Program-made: the position numbers and the translations under genes
The notes under the pieces: model-generated
What the model saw: the letters and a program-made list of their open reading frames with translations, nothing else
Told to the model about the DNA's origin: nothing
Databases searched by the model: none
In this document: one piece after another, positions 1-7,972 of the stretch
How positions within the stretch are numbered: the stretch's first letter is position 1
Layout of the letters: each line of letters begins with the position of its first letter
Source: Nocardioides sp.
GTDB taxonomy: Bacteria > Actinomycetota > Actinomycetes > Propionibacteriales > Nocardioidaceae
DNA length: 64,000 nucleotides
Direction of reading: 5' to 3'
Assembly (NCBI RefSeq): GCF_030150155.1
Contig: NZ_JASLGR010000039.1
Location: 69,521-133,520 of the forward strand

Positions 1-1
1 C

Positions 2-625
2 TGGGGGAGCGAGCCGTGGGGCAAGCTGGAGCGGTCCGCCGAGATGGCCCACGCCGTCGGGGCAGGCACCGTCGTGGTGCATCCGCCGTTCCGCTGGCAG
101 CGCGACTACGCGCGCTACTTCGTCGAGGGGATCAAGCGCCTCGAGCGCGAGACCGGACTGATCTACGCCGTCGAGAACATGTACCCGTGGAAGGCCAGCG
201 GCAAGCGGCAGGGCTCGGTCGAGATGTACCTGCCCGAGCGCGACCCCTCCACCGCCAGCCCCGACACCTACGCGCACGGCACCCTCGACCTCTCCCATGC
301 CGCGATCGCGGGCGACGACGTGGTCGAGATGGCCCAGCGCTGGGGCGACCGGCTGCGCCACATCCACCTGACCGACGGCACCGGCTCGGCCAAGGACGAG
401 CACCTCGTGCCCGGCCGGGGCACGACCGGTGCCGACCGCTTCCTGCACCACCTGGTCGAGACCGGGTTCGACGGCGAGATCATCGTCGAGATCACCACCC
501 GCAAGGCCGGCAGCCGCGAGGCCCGCGGCGAGCTGCTGGCCGAGTCGCTGGCCTTCGCCCGCACCCACCTGGGACAGAGCGGCACCCCGGTGCCTCCCAC
601 GCCCGCCTCACCACCCACCGAGTGA
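2..625 (+). CDS. Sugar phosphate isomerase/epimerase family protein (5' end missing)
   Basis: The reading frame is open from base 2, so the gene begins before the window; about 207 codons are visible. The protein looks like the C-terminal two thirds of an AP-endonuclease-2-type TIM barrel. Family-like metal/active-site patterns are VVVHPPFRW, the glutamate in YAVENMYPW, and the HIHLTDGTG and EIIVEITTR strands near the end. Family members isomerise sugars or inositols with a divalent metal, but the substrate here cannot be read. It lies 40 bp upstream of proC in the same direction. The last 15 residues are Pro/Thr-rich and probably disordered. Family is fairly certain, substrate unknown. Confidence 0.75.
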   Translation, partial: WGSEPWGKLERSAEMAHAVGAGTVVVHPPFRWQRDYARYFVEGIKRLERETGLIYAVENMYPWKASGKRQGSVEMYLPERDPSTASPDTYAHGTLDLSHAAIAGDDVVEMAQRWGDRLRHIHLTDGTGSAKDEHLVPGRGTTGADRFLHHLVETGFDGEIIVEITTRKAGSREARGELLAESLAFARTHLGQSGTPVPPTPASPPTE

Positions 626-653
626 GCCCCGCCACGTCGAGCGCGAAACTCCT

Positions 654-659
654 TAGACT
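654..659 (+). promoter_or_regulatory. Putative -10 box (TAGACT) of a leaderless proC transcript
   Basis: TAGACT fits the actinobacterial TANNNT -10 pattern and ends 6 nt before the proC GTG. Transcription would therefore start at or next to the start codon, and there is no Shine-Dalgarno sequence. No clear -35 box is visible. Confidence 0.5.
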
Positions 660-665
660 GGCACC

Positions 666-1460
666 GTGAAGATCGCGATCGTCGGTGTCGGCAACATGGG
701 GGGCGCGGTCCTGGCCGGACTGGCCTCCGCCCCTGCGGGTGAGTTCGAGGTGCGGGCCGGTGTGCGTCGCCCCGAGGCCGGCGAGGCCCTCGCCCAGCAG
801 TACGGCGTCACGCACGGCCCCGGCGCCGAGGTCGTGCCCGGCGCGGACGTGGTGATCCTCGGGGTGAAGCCCTACGACATCCTTACCCAGGCCGGCACGC
901 TGCCGCTGAGCAGCGGACAGCTGCTGATCTCCCTGGCCGCCGGCATCACGCTGGCCCAGCTCGAGGCCGCCGTGCCCGCGGGCGTCGGCGTGGTCCGGGT
1001 GATGCCGAACACCCCGGCCCTGATCGGCGAGGGCATCACCATCCTCAGCCCCGGCGCGAGCGCCACGCCTGAGCAGGTCGCCGCCGCGGAGCGGGTGATG
1101 GGCTCGGTCGGGTCGACGGTGACGGTGCCGGAGAAGCAGCTGGACGCGGCCACCGCGTTGAGCGGCTCCGGGCCGGCGTACGTCTTCTACATCGCCGAGT
1201 CCCTGATCGAGGCCGGTGTGCACCTGGGCCTGCCGCGGGCGGTCGCAGCGCAACTGGTCGAGCAGACCCTGGTCGGGTCGAGCCTCCTGCTGCAGCGCAG
1301 CGACGACCACCCGGCGGTGCTGCGCGAGCAGGTCACCAGCCCCGGTGGCACCACCGCGGCGGCGCTGGCGGTCTTCGAGCAGGCGGCCCTGCGCGGCACC
1401 TTCCTCGACGCGACTCGCGCCAACCGCGACCGTAGCCGCGAGATCGCCGCCGAGGGCTAG
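666..1460 (+). CDS. proC: Pyrroline-5-carboxylate reductase
   Basis: Catalyses the last step of proline synthesis, reducing 1-pyrroline-5-carboxylate with NAD(P)H in the cytoplasm. The 264-aa product has the family's usual length. An N-terminal Rossmann fold shows GVGNMG at residues 7-12 and MPNTPALIGEG mid-protein. The C-terminal dimerisation domain carries the signature LSGSGPAYVFYIAE and then SPGGTTAAAL. The GTG start is chosen because the dinucleotide-binding strand MKIAIVGVG begins there and a -10-like box lies 6 nt upstream. The gene is followed after 8 nt by the AcuC-like gene. proC next to a small HTH gene and bS22 is the arrangement known from Mycobacterium (Rv0500 region). Confidence 0.95.
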   Translation: MKIAIVGVGNMGGAVLAGLASAPAGEFEVRAGVRRPEAGEALAQQYGVTHGPGAEVVPGADVVILGVKPYDILTQAGTLPLSSGQLLISLAAGITLAQLEAAVPAGVGVVRVMPNTPALIGEGITILSPGASATPEQVAAAERVMGSVGSTVTVPEKQLDAATALSGSGPAYVFYIAESLIEAGVHLGLPRAVAAQLVEQTLVGSSLLLQRSDDHPAVLREQVTSPGGTTAAALAVFEQAALRGTFLDATRANRDRSREIAAEG

Positions 1461-1468
1461 GCCGCACG

Positions 1469-2662
1469 ATGGAGTGTCACGGCCCCTCGAGCGTCGTCTT
1501 CTCGCCCGACCTGACCGAGTACGACTTCGGTCCGACCCATCCGATGAGCCCGCTGCGGGTCGATCTGACGATGCGTCTGGCCGACGAGCTCGGCGTGCTC
1601 TCCACCGGTGGCGGCTCGCTGCTGACGGTGCCGGCGCCGATGGCGAGCCTGGACCTGCTGGCCACGGTCCACGACGAGGCCTACATCGAGGCCGTGATGA
1701 AGGCCGGGGCGACCGGCGAGCCGGATCTGGCGCGTGGCCTGGGCACCGAGGACGACCCGGTCTTCGCCCAGATCCACGCCGCCAGCGCCCACATCGTCGG
1801 CGCCTCGGTGGAGGCCTGCCGGCAGGTCTGGGAGGGCGAGGTGCTGCACTCGGCCAACGTGATGGGCGGCCTGCACCACGCGATGCGGGACAAGGCCAGC
1901 GGCTTCTGCGTCTACAACGACGTCGCGGCCGGCATCCAGTGGCTGCTCGACCACGGTGCCTCGCGGGTGGCGTACGTCGACGTCGACGTGCACCACGGCG
2001 ACGGTGTCCAGGCCGCCTTCTGGGACGACCCGCGGGTGCTCACCATCAGCCTGCACGAGACCGGGCAGTTCCTCTTCCCCGGCACCGGCTTCGCCACCGA
2101 GCTCGGCGGCCCCGACGCCCAGGGCACCGCGGTCAACCTGGCGCTGCCGCCGGGCACCGCCGACGGGGGCTGGCTGCGTGCCTTCCACGCGATCGTGCCC
2201 GAGCTGGTGCGCAGCTTCGCCCCCGACGTGCTGGTGACGCAGCAGGGCTGCGACTCGCACACCGAGGACCCGTTGGCGCACCTGATGCTCTCGGTGGACG
2301 GTCAGCGGGCGGCGTACCTCGCCCTGCACGAGCTGGCGCACGAGGTCACCGACGGCAAGTGGGTCGCCTTCGGCGGTGGCGGGTACGCCGTCGTCGACGT
2401 GGTCCCGCGGGCCTGGACGCACCTGCTCGCGATCGTGAGCGGCTCTCCGTTGGACCCGACGATCGACACTCCCGGCGGCTGGCGCGAGTACATCACCGAA
2501 CGGCTCGGCGCGGTGGCGCCGGGGCGGATGACCGACGGCCGTGAGCCGCGCTGGCGGGACTGGCGTGAGGGCTACGACCCCGACGCCTGGCTGGACCGGC
2601 AGGTCAACGAGACCCGGCAGACGCTCTTCCCCTGGCACGGCCTGGATCCGTCGGCCTGGTGA
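1469..2662 (+). CDS. acuC: AcuC-like histone deacetylase-family protein
   Basis: A 397-aa member of the arginase/deacetylase fold. The zinc site and catalytic dyad are visible: VDVDVHHGDG near residues 171-179, with adjacent His175 and His176, HHAMRDKASGF before it, and the glycine-rich GGGGYAV later. AcuC removes acetyl groups from acetyl-CoA synthetase lysines in Bacillus; here that role is inferred from family. The ATG at 1469 is 8 nt after the proC stop, so the two are likely cotranscribed. The protein is near the normal AcuC length (about 390 aa). It could act on another acyl-lysine or polyamine substrate. Confidence 0.85.
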   Translation: MECHGPSSVVFSPDLTEYDFGPTHPMSPLRVDLTMRLADELGVLSTGGGSLLTVPAPMASLDLLATVHDEAYIEAVMKAGATGEPDLARGLGTEDDPVFAQIHAASAHIVGASVEACRQVWEGEVLHSANVMGGLHHAMRDKASGFCVYNDVAAGIQWLLDHGASRVAYVDVDVHHGDGVQAAFWDDPRVLTISLHETGQFLFPGTGFATELGGPDAQGTAVNLALPPGTADGGWLRAFHAIVPELVRSFAPDVLVTQQGCDSHTEDPLAHLMLSVDGQRAAYLALHELAHEVTDGKWVAFGGGGYAVVDVVPRAWTHLLAIVSGSPLDPTIDTPGGWREYITERLGAVAPGRMTDGREPRWRDWREGYDPDAWLDRQVNETRQTLFPWHGLDPSAW

Positions 2663-2949
2663 GGTGGCCGGCGGCTCGACGGGGCCTCGGCGGGTGGCTC
2701 GGCTTGGTGCTGCGTGGTGCACTGGAGGGGCACACCACCGAACGGGCGTGGCCCTGGAGCGACGTCGTGGGGTTCGCGAGTATGGGCGAGTTTGAGTCAC
2801 TTTCAAGGCGACACGCCGATCTAAGGTAAAATCCCGTCTGTTTCCTCTTCCCCATCAGTCACACCAGGCTCTAATCTTCACTCCGCCGGGTACGTGCGAT
2901 CAGCGGTGGGGAAGCCGCTGGCGTGCAGGGCAGACAAGGACTGATGAAC
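2663..2949 (+). other. Intergenic region upstream of the HTH gene
   Basis: This 287-bp gap holds no convincing gene. Around 2790-2835 it is noticeably AT-richer than its surroundings and includes TAAGGT (2822-2827) and TAAAAT (2827-2832), which are candidate -10 boxes for the downstream HTH and bS22 genes. No -35 box stands out. The AAGGA at 2936-2940 is a ribosome binding site for the HTH gene. Confidence 0.4.
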
Positions 2950-3150
2950 ATGGCTGGCAAGCCCGAACTCGCCGAGGCGAAGTTCCTGACCGTCGCCGAG
3001 GTCGCCGCGATGATGCGGGTCTCGAAGATGACCGTCTACCGCCTGGTGCACAGCGGAGAGATGCCGGCCGTGCGCGTCGGCCGCTCCTTCCGGGTCCGCG
3101 AGGAGGACGCCAACGCGTACCTCGCGAACTCGTACTACAACGCCGGCTGA
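2950..3150 (+). CDS. Small excisionase/MerR-type helix-turn-helix protein
   Basis: A 66-aa protein that is almost entirely one winged HTH. FLTVAEVAAMMRVSKMTVYR is the recognition segment, followed by GEMPAVRVGRSFRVREEDANAYL. It resembles the Rv0500A-type protein that sits between proC and bS22 in many actinobacteria, and is more distantly related to BldC. A possible in-frame start exists at 2944 (MNMAG), but AAGGA at 2936-2940 is 3 nt from that ATG and 9 nt from the ATG at 2950, so 2950 is preferred. DNA target and role are not known from the sequence. The conserved pairing with the bS22 gene 100 bp downstream is its main clue. Confidence 0.85.
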   Translation: MAGKPELAEAKFLTVAEVAAMMRVSKMTVYRLVHSGEMPAVRVGRSFRVREEDANAYLANSYYNAG

Positions 3151-3249
3151 CGGCGAAGAAGCAGGCTCGATTCTGCACCCGGCACCGGTGTCGGTAGGCT
3201 GTGCCGGTCCGGCGCCCAGCCCGGGCGCATGACGTTGGAAGGTTTCATC

Positions 3250-3351
3250 ATGGGTTCTGTCATCAAGAAGCGGCGCAAGCGCATGGCGAAGAAGAAGCAC
3301 CGCAAGCTGCTCAAGAAGACGCGTGTCGCTCGCCGCAAGCTCGGCAAGTGA
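3250..3351 (+). CDS. Small basic ribosomal protein, bS22/AURKAIP1-COX24 type (33 aa)
   Basis: A 33-codon gene. The product begins MGSVIKKRRKRMAKKKHRK and ends RRKLGK, with about half of its residues Lys or Arg. This is the actinobacterial short protein (Rv0500B in M. tuberculosis) seen as bS22 in mycobacterial 30S structures. A strong GGAAGG at 3237-3242 lies 7 nt before the ATG. It follows the HTH gene by 99 bp. Its size means ordinary gene callers often miss it. Identification rests on near-exact recall of the family sequence and on synteny. Confidence 0.9.
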   Translation: MGSVIKKRRKRMAKKKHRKLLKKTRVARRKLGK

Positions 3352-3422
3352 TCTCGGGTCGGCACCGTCACCGGTGCCGACCAACATCGTTCCGGTCCGA
3401 CGCGGCCCCACCTGCTCCCCGC

Positions 3423-3428
3423 TAGGGT
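3423..3428 (+). promoter_or_regulatory. Putative -10 box (TAGGGT) of a leaderless epimerase transcript
   Basis: TAGGGT ends 6 nt before the GTG at 3435, and no Shine-Dalgarno sequence precedes that GTG. This is the same arrangement as at proC. Confidence 0.45.
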
Positions 3429-3434
3429 GAGCGC

Positions 3435-4463
3435 GTGGCTGGTCGCGTCGTTCTCGTTACCGGGGTTTCTCGAGACCTCGGTCGTCAGTTTGCGGTTGCC
3501 GCCGCCGAGCATCCCCGCGTCGAGCGGGTGATCGGCGTCGACGCCGTGCCTCCCCGCGGTGACGTCGGCGGGATGAGCTTCGTCCGCGCCGACATCCGCA
3601 ACCCCGTGATCGCCAAGGTGATCGCCAAGGAGGACGTGGACACGGTCGTCCACATGAGCATCATCTCCACCCCCGGTCCCACCGGCGGGCGGATGTCGAT
3701 GAAGGAGCTCAACGTCATCGGCACGATGCAGCTCCTCGCTGCCTGCCAGCAGTCCAAGACCGTGCGCCACCTGGTGGTGAAGTCGACGACCACCGTCTAC
3801 GGCGCCAGCCACCGCGACCCCGCGCTCTTCACCGAGGAGATGGAGCCGCGCCGCACGCCCCGCAGCGGCTACGGCAAGGACGTCGCCGAGGTCGAGGGCT
3901 ACGTCCGCGGGCTGGCCCGCCGCCGCCCCGACCTCAACGTCACCGTGCTGCGCTGCGCGAACGTGATCGGCCCGAACGTCACCAGCCCGATCGCGAGCTA
4001 CCTGCGGCTGCCGGTGATCCCCACCGTGCTCGGCTTCGACCCGCGCCTGCAGTTCCTGCACGAACGCGACCTGCTCGGCGCCCTGGCCCACGCGGTGGGG
4101 GCCGAGCAGCCCGGCACCTACAACATCGCCGGCGACGGTCTGCTGACGCTCAGCCAGATCACCCGCCGGCTGGCCCGACCCACCGTCCCGATGCCCGGCT
4201 TCGCCATCGGCGGGATCGGCGACGTGCTGCGCTCGGCCCGACTCTCGGACTTCTCACCCGAGCTGCGCGCGCTGCTCACCTTCGGCAGGGGAGTGGACAC
4301 CACCCGGATGCGCAGCCGGCTCGGCTTCGAGCCGCAGTTCACCACCCAGTCCGCGATCGAGGACTTCGCGACCGGTCTGGACCCGGTCGCCCACCGGGTT
4401 GACGGGATGCTGGCCGGGTTGGAAGGTCGACTCCTGGGGGAGAGCCAGGAGGTGATCCGATGA
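3435..4463 (+). CDS. NAD-dependent epimerase/dehydratase (extended SDR, GalE2-like)
   Basis: A 342-aa extended short-chain dehydrogenase. The N-terminal strand VVLVTGVSRDLGRQ carries the nucleotide-binding glycines (TGxxxxLG form). VVHMSI and the STTTVYGAS segment follow, then the catalytic Tyr and Lys in SGYGKDVAEVEG. It matches the GalE2 (Rv0501) position between bS22 and the acyltransferase. The product overlaps the acyltransferase start by 4 nt (ATGA), so translation is coupled. Substrate is unknown; sugar-nucleotide epimerase is the family label, but a cell-envelope lipid role would fit the neighbour equally well. Confidence 0.85.
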   Translation: MAGRVVLVTGVSRDLGRQFAVAAAEHPRVERVIGVDAVPPRGDVGGMSFVRADIRNPVIAKVIAKEDVDTVVHMSIISTPGPTGGRMSMKELNVIGTMQLLAACQQSKTVRHLVVKSTTTVYGASHRDPALFTEEMEPRRTPRSGYGKDVAEVEGYVRGLARRRPDLNVTVLRCANVIGPNVTSPIASYLRLPVIPTVLGFDPRLQFLHERDLLGALAHAVGAEQPGTYNIAGDGLLTLSQITRRLARPTVPMPGFAIGGIGDVLRSARLSDFSPELRALLTFGRGVDTTRMRSRLGFEPQFTTQSAIEDFATGLDPVAHRVDGMLAGLEGRLLGESQEVIR

Positions 4464-5665
4464 GCTCGCTGGAGCAGCCGCAGGAGGGCTCCGACGTCAA
4501 CGGCGCCTCGACAGATGGCGCTCAGATCTTCTCGATCGGCACCGGTGGCACTCCCGGCCGCGGCACCGGTCGCAGGCCCTCAGCGGCCGCCCGGAGCCTC
4601 GCAGCGGGCACGCCCCGCCGGGCCACACCGCCCCCGCGTGTCGTCGGCGCCGCCGAGCCGGGGGAGTCGGCCGAGCCCGATGCCGAACCGGCCGAGCCGG
4701 CCGCTGCCGTCGAGCCGCCCGTGACGGCGTACGACGTCCAGGCGGTGCTCGAGTCGGACGACCCGCGCACCGGCATCCCGGTCGCGGACTGGATCAATGC
4801 CGTCAGCTCTGCGGCACGCGAGGTCTTCGGCGAGGAGTGGGAGCCCCAGCTGGCACGCTTCCTGGCCTTCCTGCGTCGCCGCGTCACCGGAGACTTCACC
4901 GTCGACCCGTACGGCTTCGACGAGGAGATCACGCGCACCTTCCTGCTCGCCGCGCTGCGCCCGATCGCGCAGAAGTGGTTCAGGATCGAGGTCGTCGGCG
5001 CCGAGAACATCCCGGCGACCGGGGGCGCGCTGGTGGTCTCCAACCACTCCGGAACGCTGCCGATGGACGCGCTGATGACGCTCCTGGAGGTGCACGACCA
5101 GACCGGCCGGTTCCTGCGCCCGCTCGGGGCCGACCTGGTCTTCAAGCTGCCGTTCGTCAGCTCCATCGCCCGCAAGGCCGGCGCGACCCTGGCCTGTGGC
5201 GAGGACGCCGAGCGGATGTTGCGCACCGGCGAGCTGGTCGGCGTGTGGCCCGAGGGGTTCAAGGGGATCGGCAAGCCGTTCAGCGAGCGTTACAAGCTGC
5301 AGCGCTTCGGTCGTGGCGGCTTCGTCGCCGCCGCCCTGCGGACGGGGGTGCCGATCATCCCGGTCTCGGTCGTCGGCGCCGAGGAGATCTACCCGCTGGT
5401 CGGCAACATCCCCGGGCTGGCGCGGGTGCTCGGCCTGCCCTACCTGCCGATCACGCCGTTCTTCCCGCTGCTCGGCCCGCTCGGGGCGATCCCGCTGCCC
5501 TCGAAGTGGCTGATCGAGTTCGGTGAGCCGATCCGCACCGATGCCTACGAGGCGGGTGCGGCCGACGACCCGATGCTGGTCTTCAACGTGACCGACCAGG
5601 TCCGCGAGACGATCCAGCAGACCCTGTACGGCCTGCTCCAGCGTCGCCAGAGCGTCTTCCGCTGA
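4460..5665 (+). CDS. 1-acyl-sn-glycerol-3-phosphate acyltransferase-like protein (PlsC family)
   Basis: A 401-aa protein. The first 110 or so residues are Ala/Pro/Glu-rich and probably disordered. The PlsC-type domain follows, with the catalytic NHSGTLPMD motif (HX4D variant), the EGFKGIGKP substrate motif and PIIPVSVVGAEEIYP. Members acylate lysophospholipids or related lipids at the membrane; the acceptor here is unknown. It corresponds in position to Rv0502. Its ATG overlaps the epimerase stop. A 22-bp repeat array begins 21 nt after its stop codon. Confidence 0.8.
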   Translation: MSSLEQPQEGSDVNGASTDGAQIFSIGTGGTPGRGTGRRPSAAARSLAAGTPRRATPPPRVVGAAEPGESAEPDAEPAEPAAAVEPPVTAYDVQAVLESDDPRTGIPVADWINAVSSAAREVFGEEWEPQLARFLAFLRRRVTGDFTVDPYGFDEEITRTFLLAALRPIAQKWFRIEVVGAENIPATGGALVVSNHSGTLPMDALMTLLEVHDQTGRFLRPLGADLVFKLPFVSSIARKAGATLACGEDAERMLRTGELVGVWPEGFKGIGKPFSERYKLQRFGRGGFVAAALRTGVPIIPVSVVGAEEIYPLVGNIPGLARVLGLPYLPITPFFPLLGPLGAIPLPSKWLIEFGEPIRTDAYEAGAADDPMLVFNVTDQVRETIQQTLYGLLQRRQSVFR

Positions 5666-5685
5666 CGTCTCGCTGAGCCGTGGCC

Positions 5686-5773
5686 GGGGTGAACCCGGAT
5701 CTCGGCGGTGGCGAACCCGGATCTCGCGCGGGGTGAACCCGGATCTCGCGCGTGGTGAACCCGGATCTCGGCG
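5686..5773. repeat. 22-bp tandem repeat array A (4 units)
   Basis: Four exactly phased 22-bp units lie at 5686, 5708, 5730 and 5752. Each reads GTGGTGAACCCGGA, or a close variant with G or C at positions 2 or 5, then TCTCG and a final GCG or CGC. The last unit ends at 5773, directly against the stop codon (5774-5776) of the minus-strand DUF5667 gene. The array lies between two convergent genes. The same unit recurs at 25863-25928, 49158-49331 and 49469-49600. No spacers are present. Confidence 0.95.
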
Positions 5774-6934
5774 TTACTTGGTGGGAGTGATGCTCGGGTT
5801 GAGCAGACCGCCGACCCCGTTGAGCAGGTCGCTGACCAGGCCGCCGACGCCGGTGACGGTGTCACCGACGCCGCTGACCAGACCGCCGACCGGACCGCCG
5901 ACGGAGGCGCCGGTGCTGCTCAGGGCGCCGCCCAGGCCGCCGACCACGCCGTTGCCGACGGTGTTGCCGACGCTGCCGACCACCTCACCGAGCGAGCTCG
6001 GCGCTGCCTTCGGGGTGGAGGTCGACTTCGGGGTGGCCGGGGTCGGGGTCTGGGGCAGCGAGGCTGCGCCCTTGGTCGAGCCCGACTTCGGCGTCGCGGT
6101 GGCCGACGGTGCCAGCACCGTGGTCGGTCCGGGGGTCTTCGTCGCGGTCGGGGGCAGGATCGCCGTGAGCATCTGCACCAGCGAGCCGGGCAGGGTGGTG
6201 ATCCCGCTGCCCGCGTCGGGGAACGTCTGCTTGACCGCCTGGTCGATGCTGAGCACGACCGTGAGGACCGGGGTGATCACGTCGGTCGGGAGCAGACCGG
6301 TGAGCGTGCCGAGGTCGGTCACGCTGGTCGCGGTGAAGTCGTGGATCGCCTCGCCCTTGCCGGCGGAGGTGAGCAGCTCGGCACCCTTGTTGGCCGAGGT
6401 GACGAAGTCCTGCAGCGTCTCGGTGGCGCGCTCGGTCTGACCGGCCTTGGCCAGGGCGGTGGCCTCCTGGAGGCGGGTGGTGGCCTGGCCGAGCTCGGTG
6501 GAGCCCTTCGAGCTGTCGCCGACCGAGATCGCGGTGTGGGCGGACTCGACCAGGCGCTTGACCGGGTAGAGGGTCTCGCCGGGCAGGGAGTCCTCGGCGG
6601 CGAAGGCGGTGCCGGTGGCCGCGGCGCCGATGGAGACGACGGCGACCAGGGCGGCGAGGCGACGGCGGCGCTTGGCCGAGCCGGTCGAGGCGATCGGGGT
6701 CAGGGAGAGCCGGTGGTCGGAGGCGCCCTCGGCCATCGCGGCCGGCGCCTCCTCCATCAGGCGGGCGCGGAGCGCGGCGGTGAAGTCGGGCCGCGGCTGG
6801 GGCTCGGGCAGCGCCCAGACCTGCTCGGCGAAGCCGAGCAGGCGGGTGAGCTCCTCGGGGGCGTCGTCGATGCGCCCCTCGAGCAGGTCGTCGAACTGTT
6901 CGGCGGCGTTCTTGCCGAACGGTGACGTGTTCAT
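5774..6934 (-). CDS. DUF5667 protein, putative RsbN-like anti-sigma factor
   Basis: A 386-aa predicted single-pass membrane protein. Residues 1-60 contain EQFDDLLEGR and AALRARLMEE helices, a cytoplasmic sigma-binding-type segment. A basic stretch (KRRRRL) precedes the membrane helix LAALVAVVSIGAAATGTAFA. The DUF5667 region follows (EDSLPGETLYPVKRLVESA), then a Pro/Thr-rich linker and a Gly/Val-rich tail with repeated GGLxxGVGxxV steps. In Streptomyces the gene beside bldN encodes its anti-sigma RsbN, with the same layout. Here it lies 133 bp downstream of the sigma gene and has its own candidate sigma-BldN promoter. GGAGG is 6 nt before the ATG. Anti-sigma function is inferred from context. 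Confidence 0.75.
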   Translation of the reverse strand: MNTSPFGKNAAEQFDDLLEGRIDDAPEELTRLLGFAEQVWALPEPQPRPDFTAALRARLMEEAPAAMAEGASDHRLSLTPIASTGSAKRRRRLAALVAVVSIGAAATGTAFAAEDSLPGETLYPVKRLVESAHTAISVGDSSKGSTELGQATTRLQEATALAKAGQTERATETLQDFVTSANKGAELLTSAGKGEAIHDFTATSVTDLGTLTGLLPTDVITPVLTVVLSIDQAVKQTFPDAGSGITTLPGSLVQMLTAILPPTATKTPGPTTVLAPSATATPKSGSTKGAASLPQTPTPATPKSTSTPKAAPSSLGEVVGSVGNTVGNGVVGGLGGALSSTGASVGGPVGGLVSGVGDTVTGVGGLVSDLLNGVGGLLNPSITPTK

Positions 6935-6980
6935 CGGGTTCCTCCAGCACTCAGGCGACCGGGTGCGATCGCCATCTGGG

Positions 6981-7009
6981 TCAACGAGTGCTCGGCGGAC
7001 GGCGTTATG
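6981..7009 (-). promoter_or_regulatory. Candidate sigma-BldN-type promoter for the anti-sigma gene
   Basis: Read on the minus strand, CATAAC (7009-7004) and CGTTGA (6986-6981) are separated by 17 nt. This is close to the sigma-BldN consensus as I remember it (CGTAAC, 16-17 nt, CGTTGA). Transcription would start about 40 nt upstream of the DUF5667 ATG. That would make the anti-sigma gene a target of the adjacent sigma factor. Confidence 0.5.
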
Positions 7010-7067
7010 GCGCGAACGTCCTGACTTCGTGTGACATAGGTCCCGTGCGGGTAACAGGCTGGTGTCG

Positions 7068-7856
7068 TCATCGCAGCCCCTCCGGCATCAGCTTGGCGAG
7101 GTTGCGCACGCCGCGCAGCTGGAGCTGCTTGATCGCACCTTCGGAGCGACCGAGCACGGTGGCGGTCTCGGCGATCGACATCCCCTGGAGGAACCGCATC
7201 ACCACGCAGTCGCGCTGCTCGTCGGGGAGCTTGGCCAGTGCCTGCATCAGGATCTCGTTGGTCAGGCCCGCCAGCACCTCGGCCTCCGGCGACTCCGTCT
7301 CGTCGTCGTGGATCCCCATGTCCTCGGTGGTGTACTCCAGCCGGGTGCGGCCGGCCTTGAAGTGGTCGGTCGCGAGGTTGCGGGCGATCGTCATCAGCCA
7401 GGCGCCGAAGTCCTTGCCCTGCCAGCGGAAGCCGGTCATCGAGCGCAGCGCCCTGAAGAACGTCTCCGAGGTGAGGTCCTCGGCCAGCGTCTGGGAGCGG
7501 GTGCGGTAGTACAGGAAGCGGTAGACGGCACCGTTGTAGTGGTCGTAGAGCAGGCCGAACGCGTCGGTGTCGCCACGACGGGCCAGCTCGACCAGCGCGA
7601 TCAGGCGGGTGCGGTCGGCCTCGGACTCCTCCGAGGAGGTGGCCAGGTCGCGGTCGTCCTGACTCGGACCCTCGGGCGAGCCCTGTGAGAGCGGGCCGTC
7701 GGAGACGTGACCGGGGGCCCCGGAGGCCTCGGACAGCAGCCATCCGGCCGGTCCTGCGGCGGCGCTGACCAGGGTGGGCTCGGCGCACATCGCGGCAGCG
7801 ACGGCCATGCGCAGGGCATCGAGCCCACGCATGATGTCACCACGATTCGATGGCAT
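7068..7856 (-). CDS. bldN: ECF RNA polymerase sigma factor, BldN family
   Basis: A 262-aa sigma factor. Region 2 is at about residues 90-165 (LYDHYNGAVYRFLYYRTRSQ, then ETFFRALRSM and WLMTIARNLATDHFK). Region 4 is at about 205-255 (ALAKLPDEQRDCVVMRFLQG, IAETATVLGRSEGAIKQLQ). A non-sigma N-terminal extension of about 85 residues matches the cleaved pro-sequence known for Streptomyces BldN. ATG at 7856 is chosen over the GTG at 7862 because GGGAGG lies 6 nt before it. The neighbourhood rex-hemA-hemC-hemD is the same as around bldN in Streptomyces. BldN controls aerial growth genes there; its role here is unknown. Confidence 0.88.
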   Translation of the reverse strand: MPSNRGDIMRGLDALRMAVAAAMCAEPTLVSAAAGPAGWLLSEASGAPGHVSDGPLSQGSPEGPSQDDRDLATSSEESEADRTRLIALVELARRGDTDAFGLLYDHYNGAVYRFLYYRTRSQTLAEDLTSETFFRALRSMTGFRWQGKDFGAWLMTIARNLATDHFKAGRTRLEYTTEDMGIHDDETESPEAEVLAGLTNEILMQALAKLPDEQRDCVVMRFLQGMSIAETATVLGRSEGAIKQLQLRGVRNLAKLMPEGLR

Positions 7857-7895
7857 GAACACCCTCCCGATGCTCCCCCAAGTTCAAGCAGAGTC

Positions 7896-7925
7896 ACTCT
7901 AAACCGGGTTCTGTCGACCTGTCAG
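7896..7925 (-). promoter_or_regulatory. Candidate housekeeping promoter of the BldN-like sigma gene
   Basis: On the minus strand CTGACA (7925-7920) is followed after 18 nt by TAGAGT (7901-7896). Both resemble the principal-sigma consensus. The -10 lies about 40 nt upstream of the ATG. Confidence 0.5.
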
Positions 7926-7972
7926 CCTTCTCCACAGATCGGTATCAGGAGAGCAACAGCCCGGAGACCGGA

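Noticed and set aside
2663..2949. Small gene or riboswitch in the acuC-HTH gap
   Set aside because: No frame with family features or good ribosome site, and no recognised aptamer fold.
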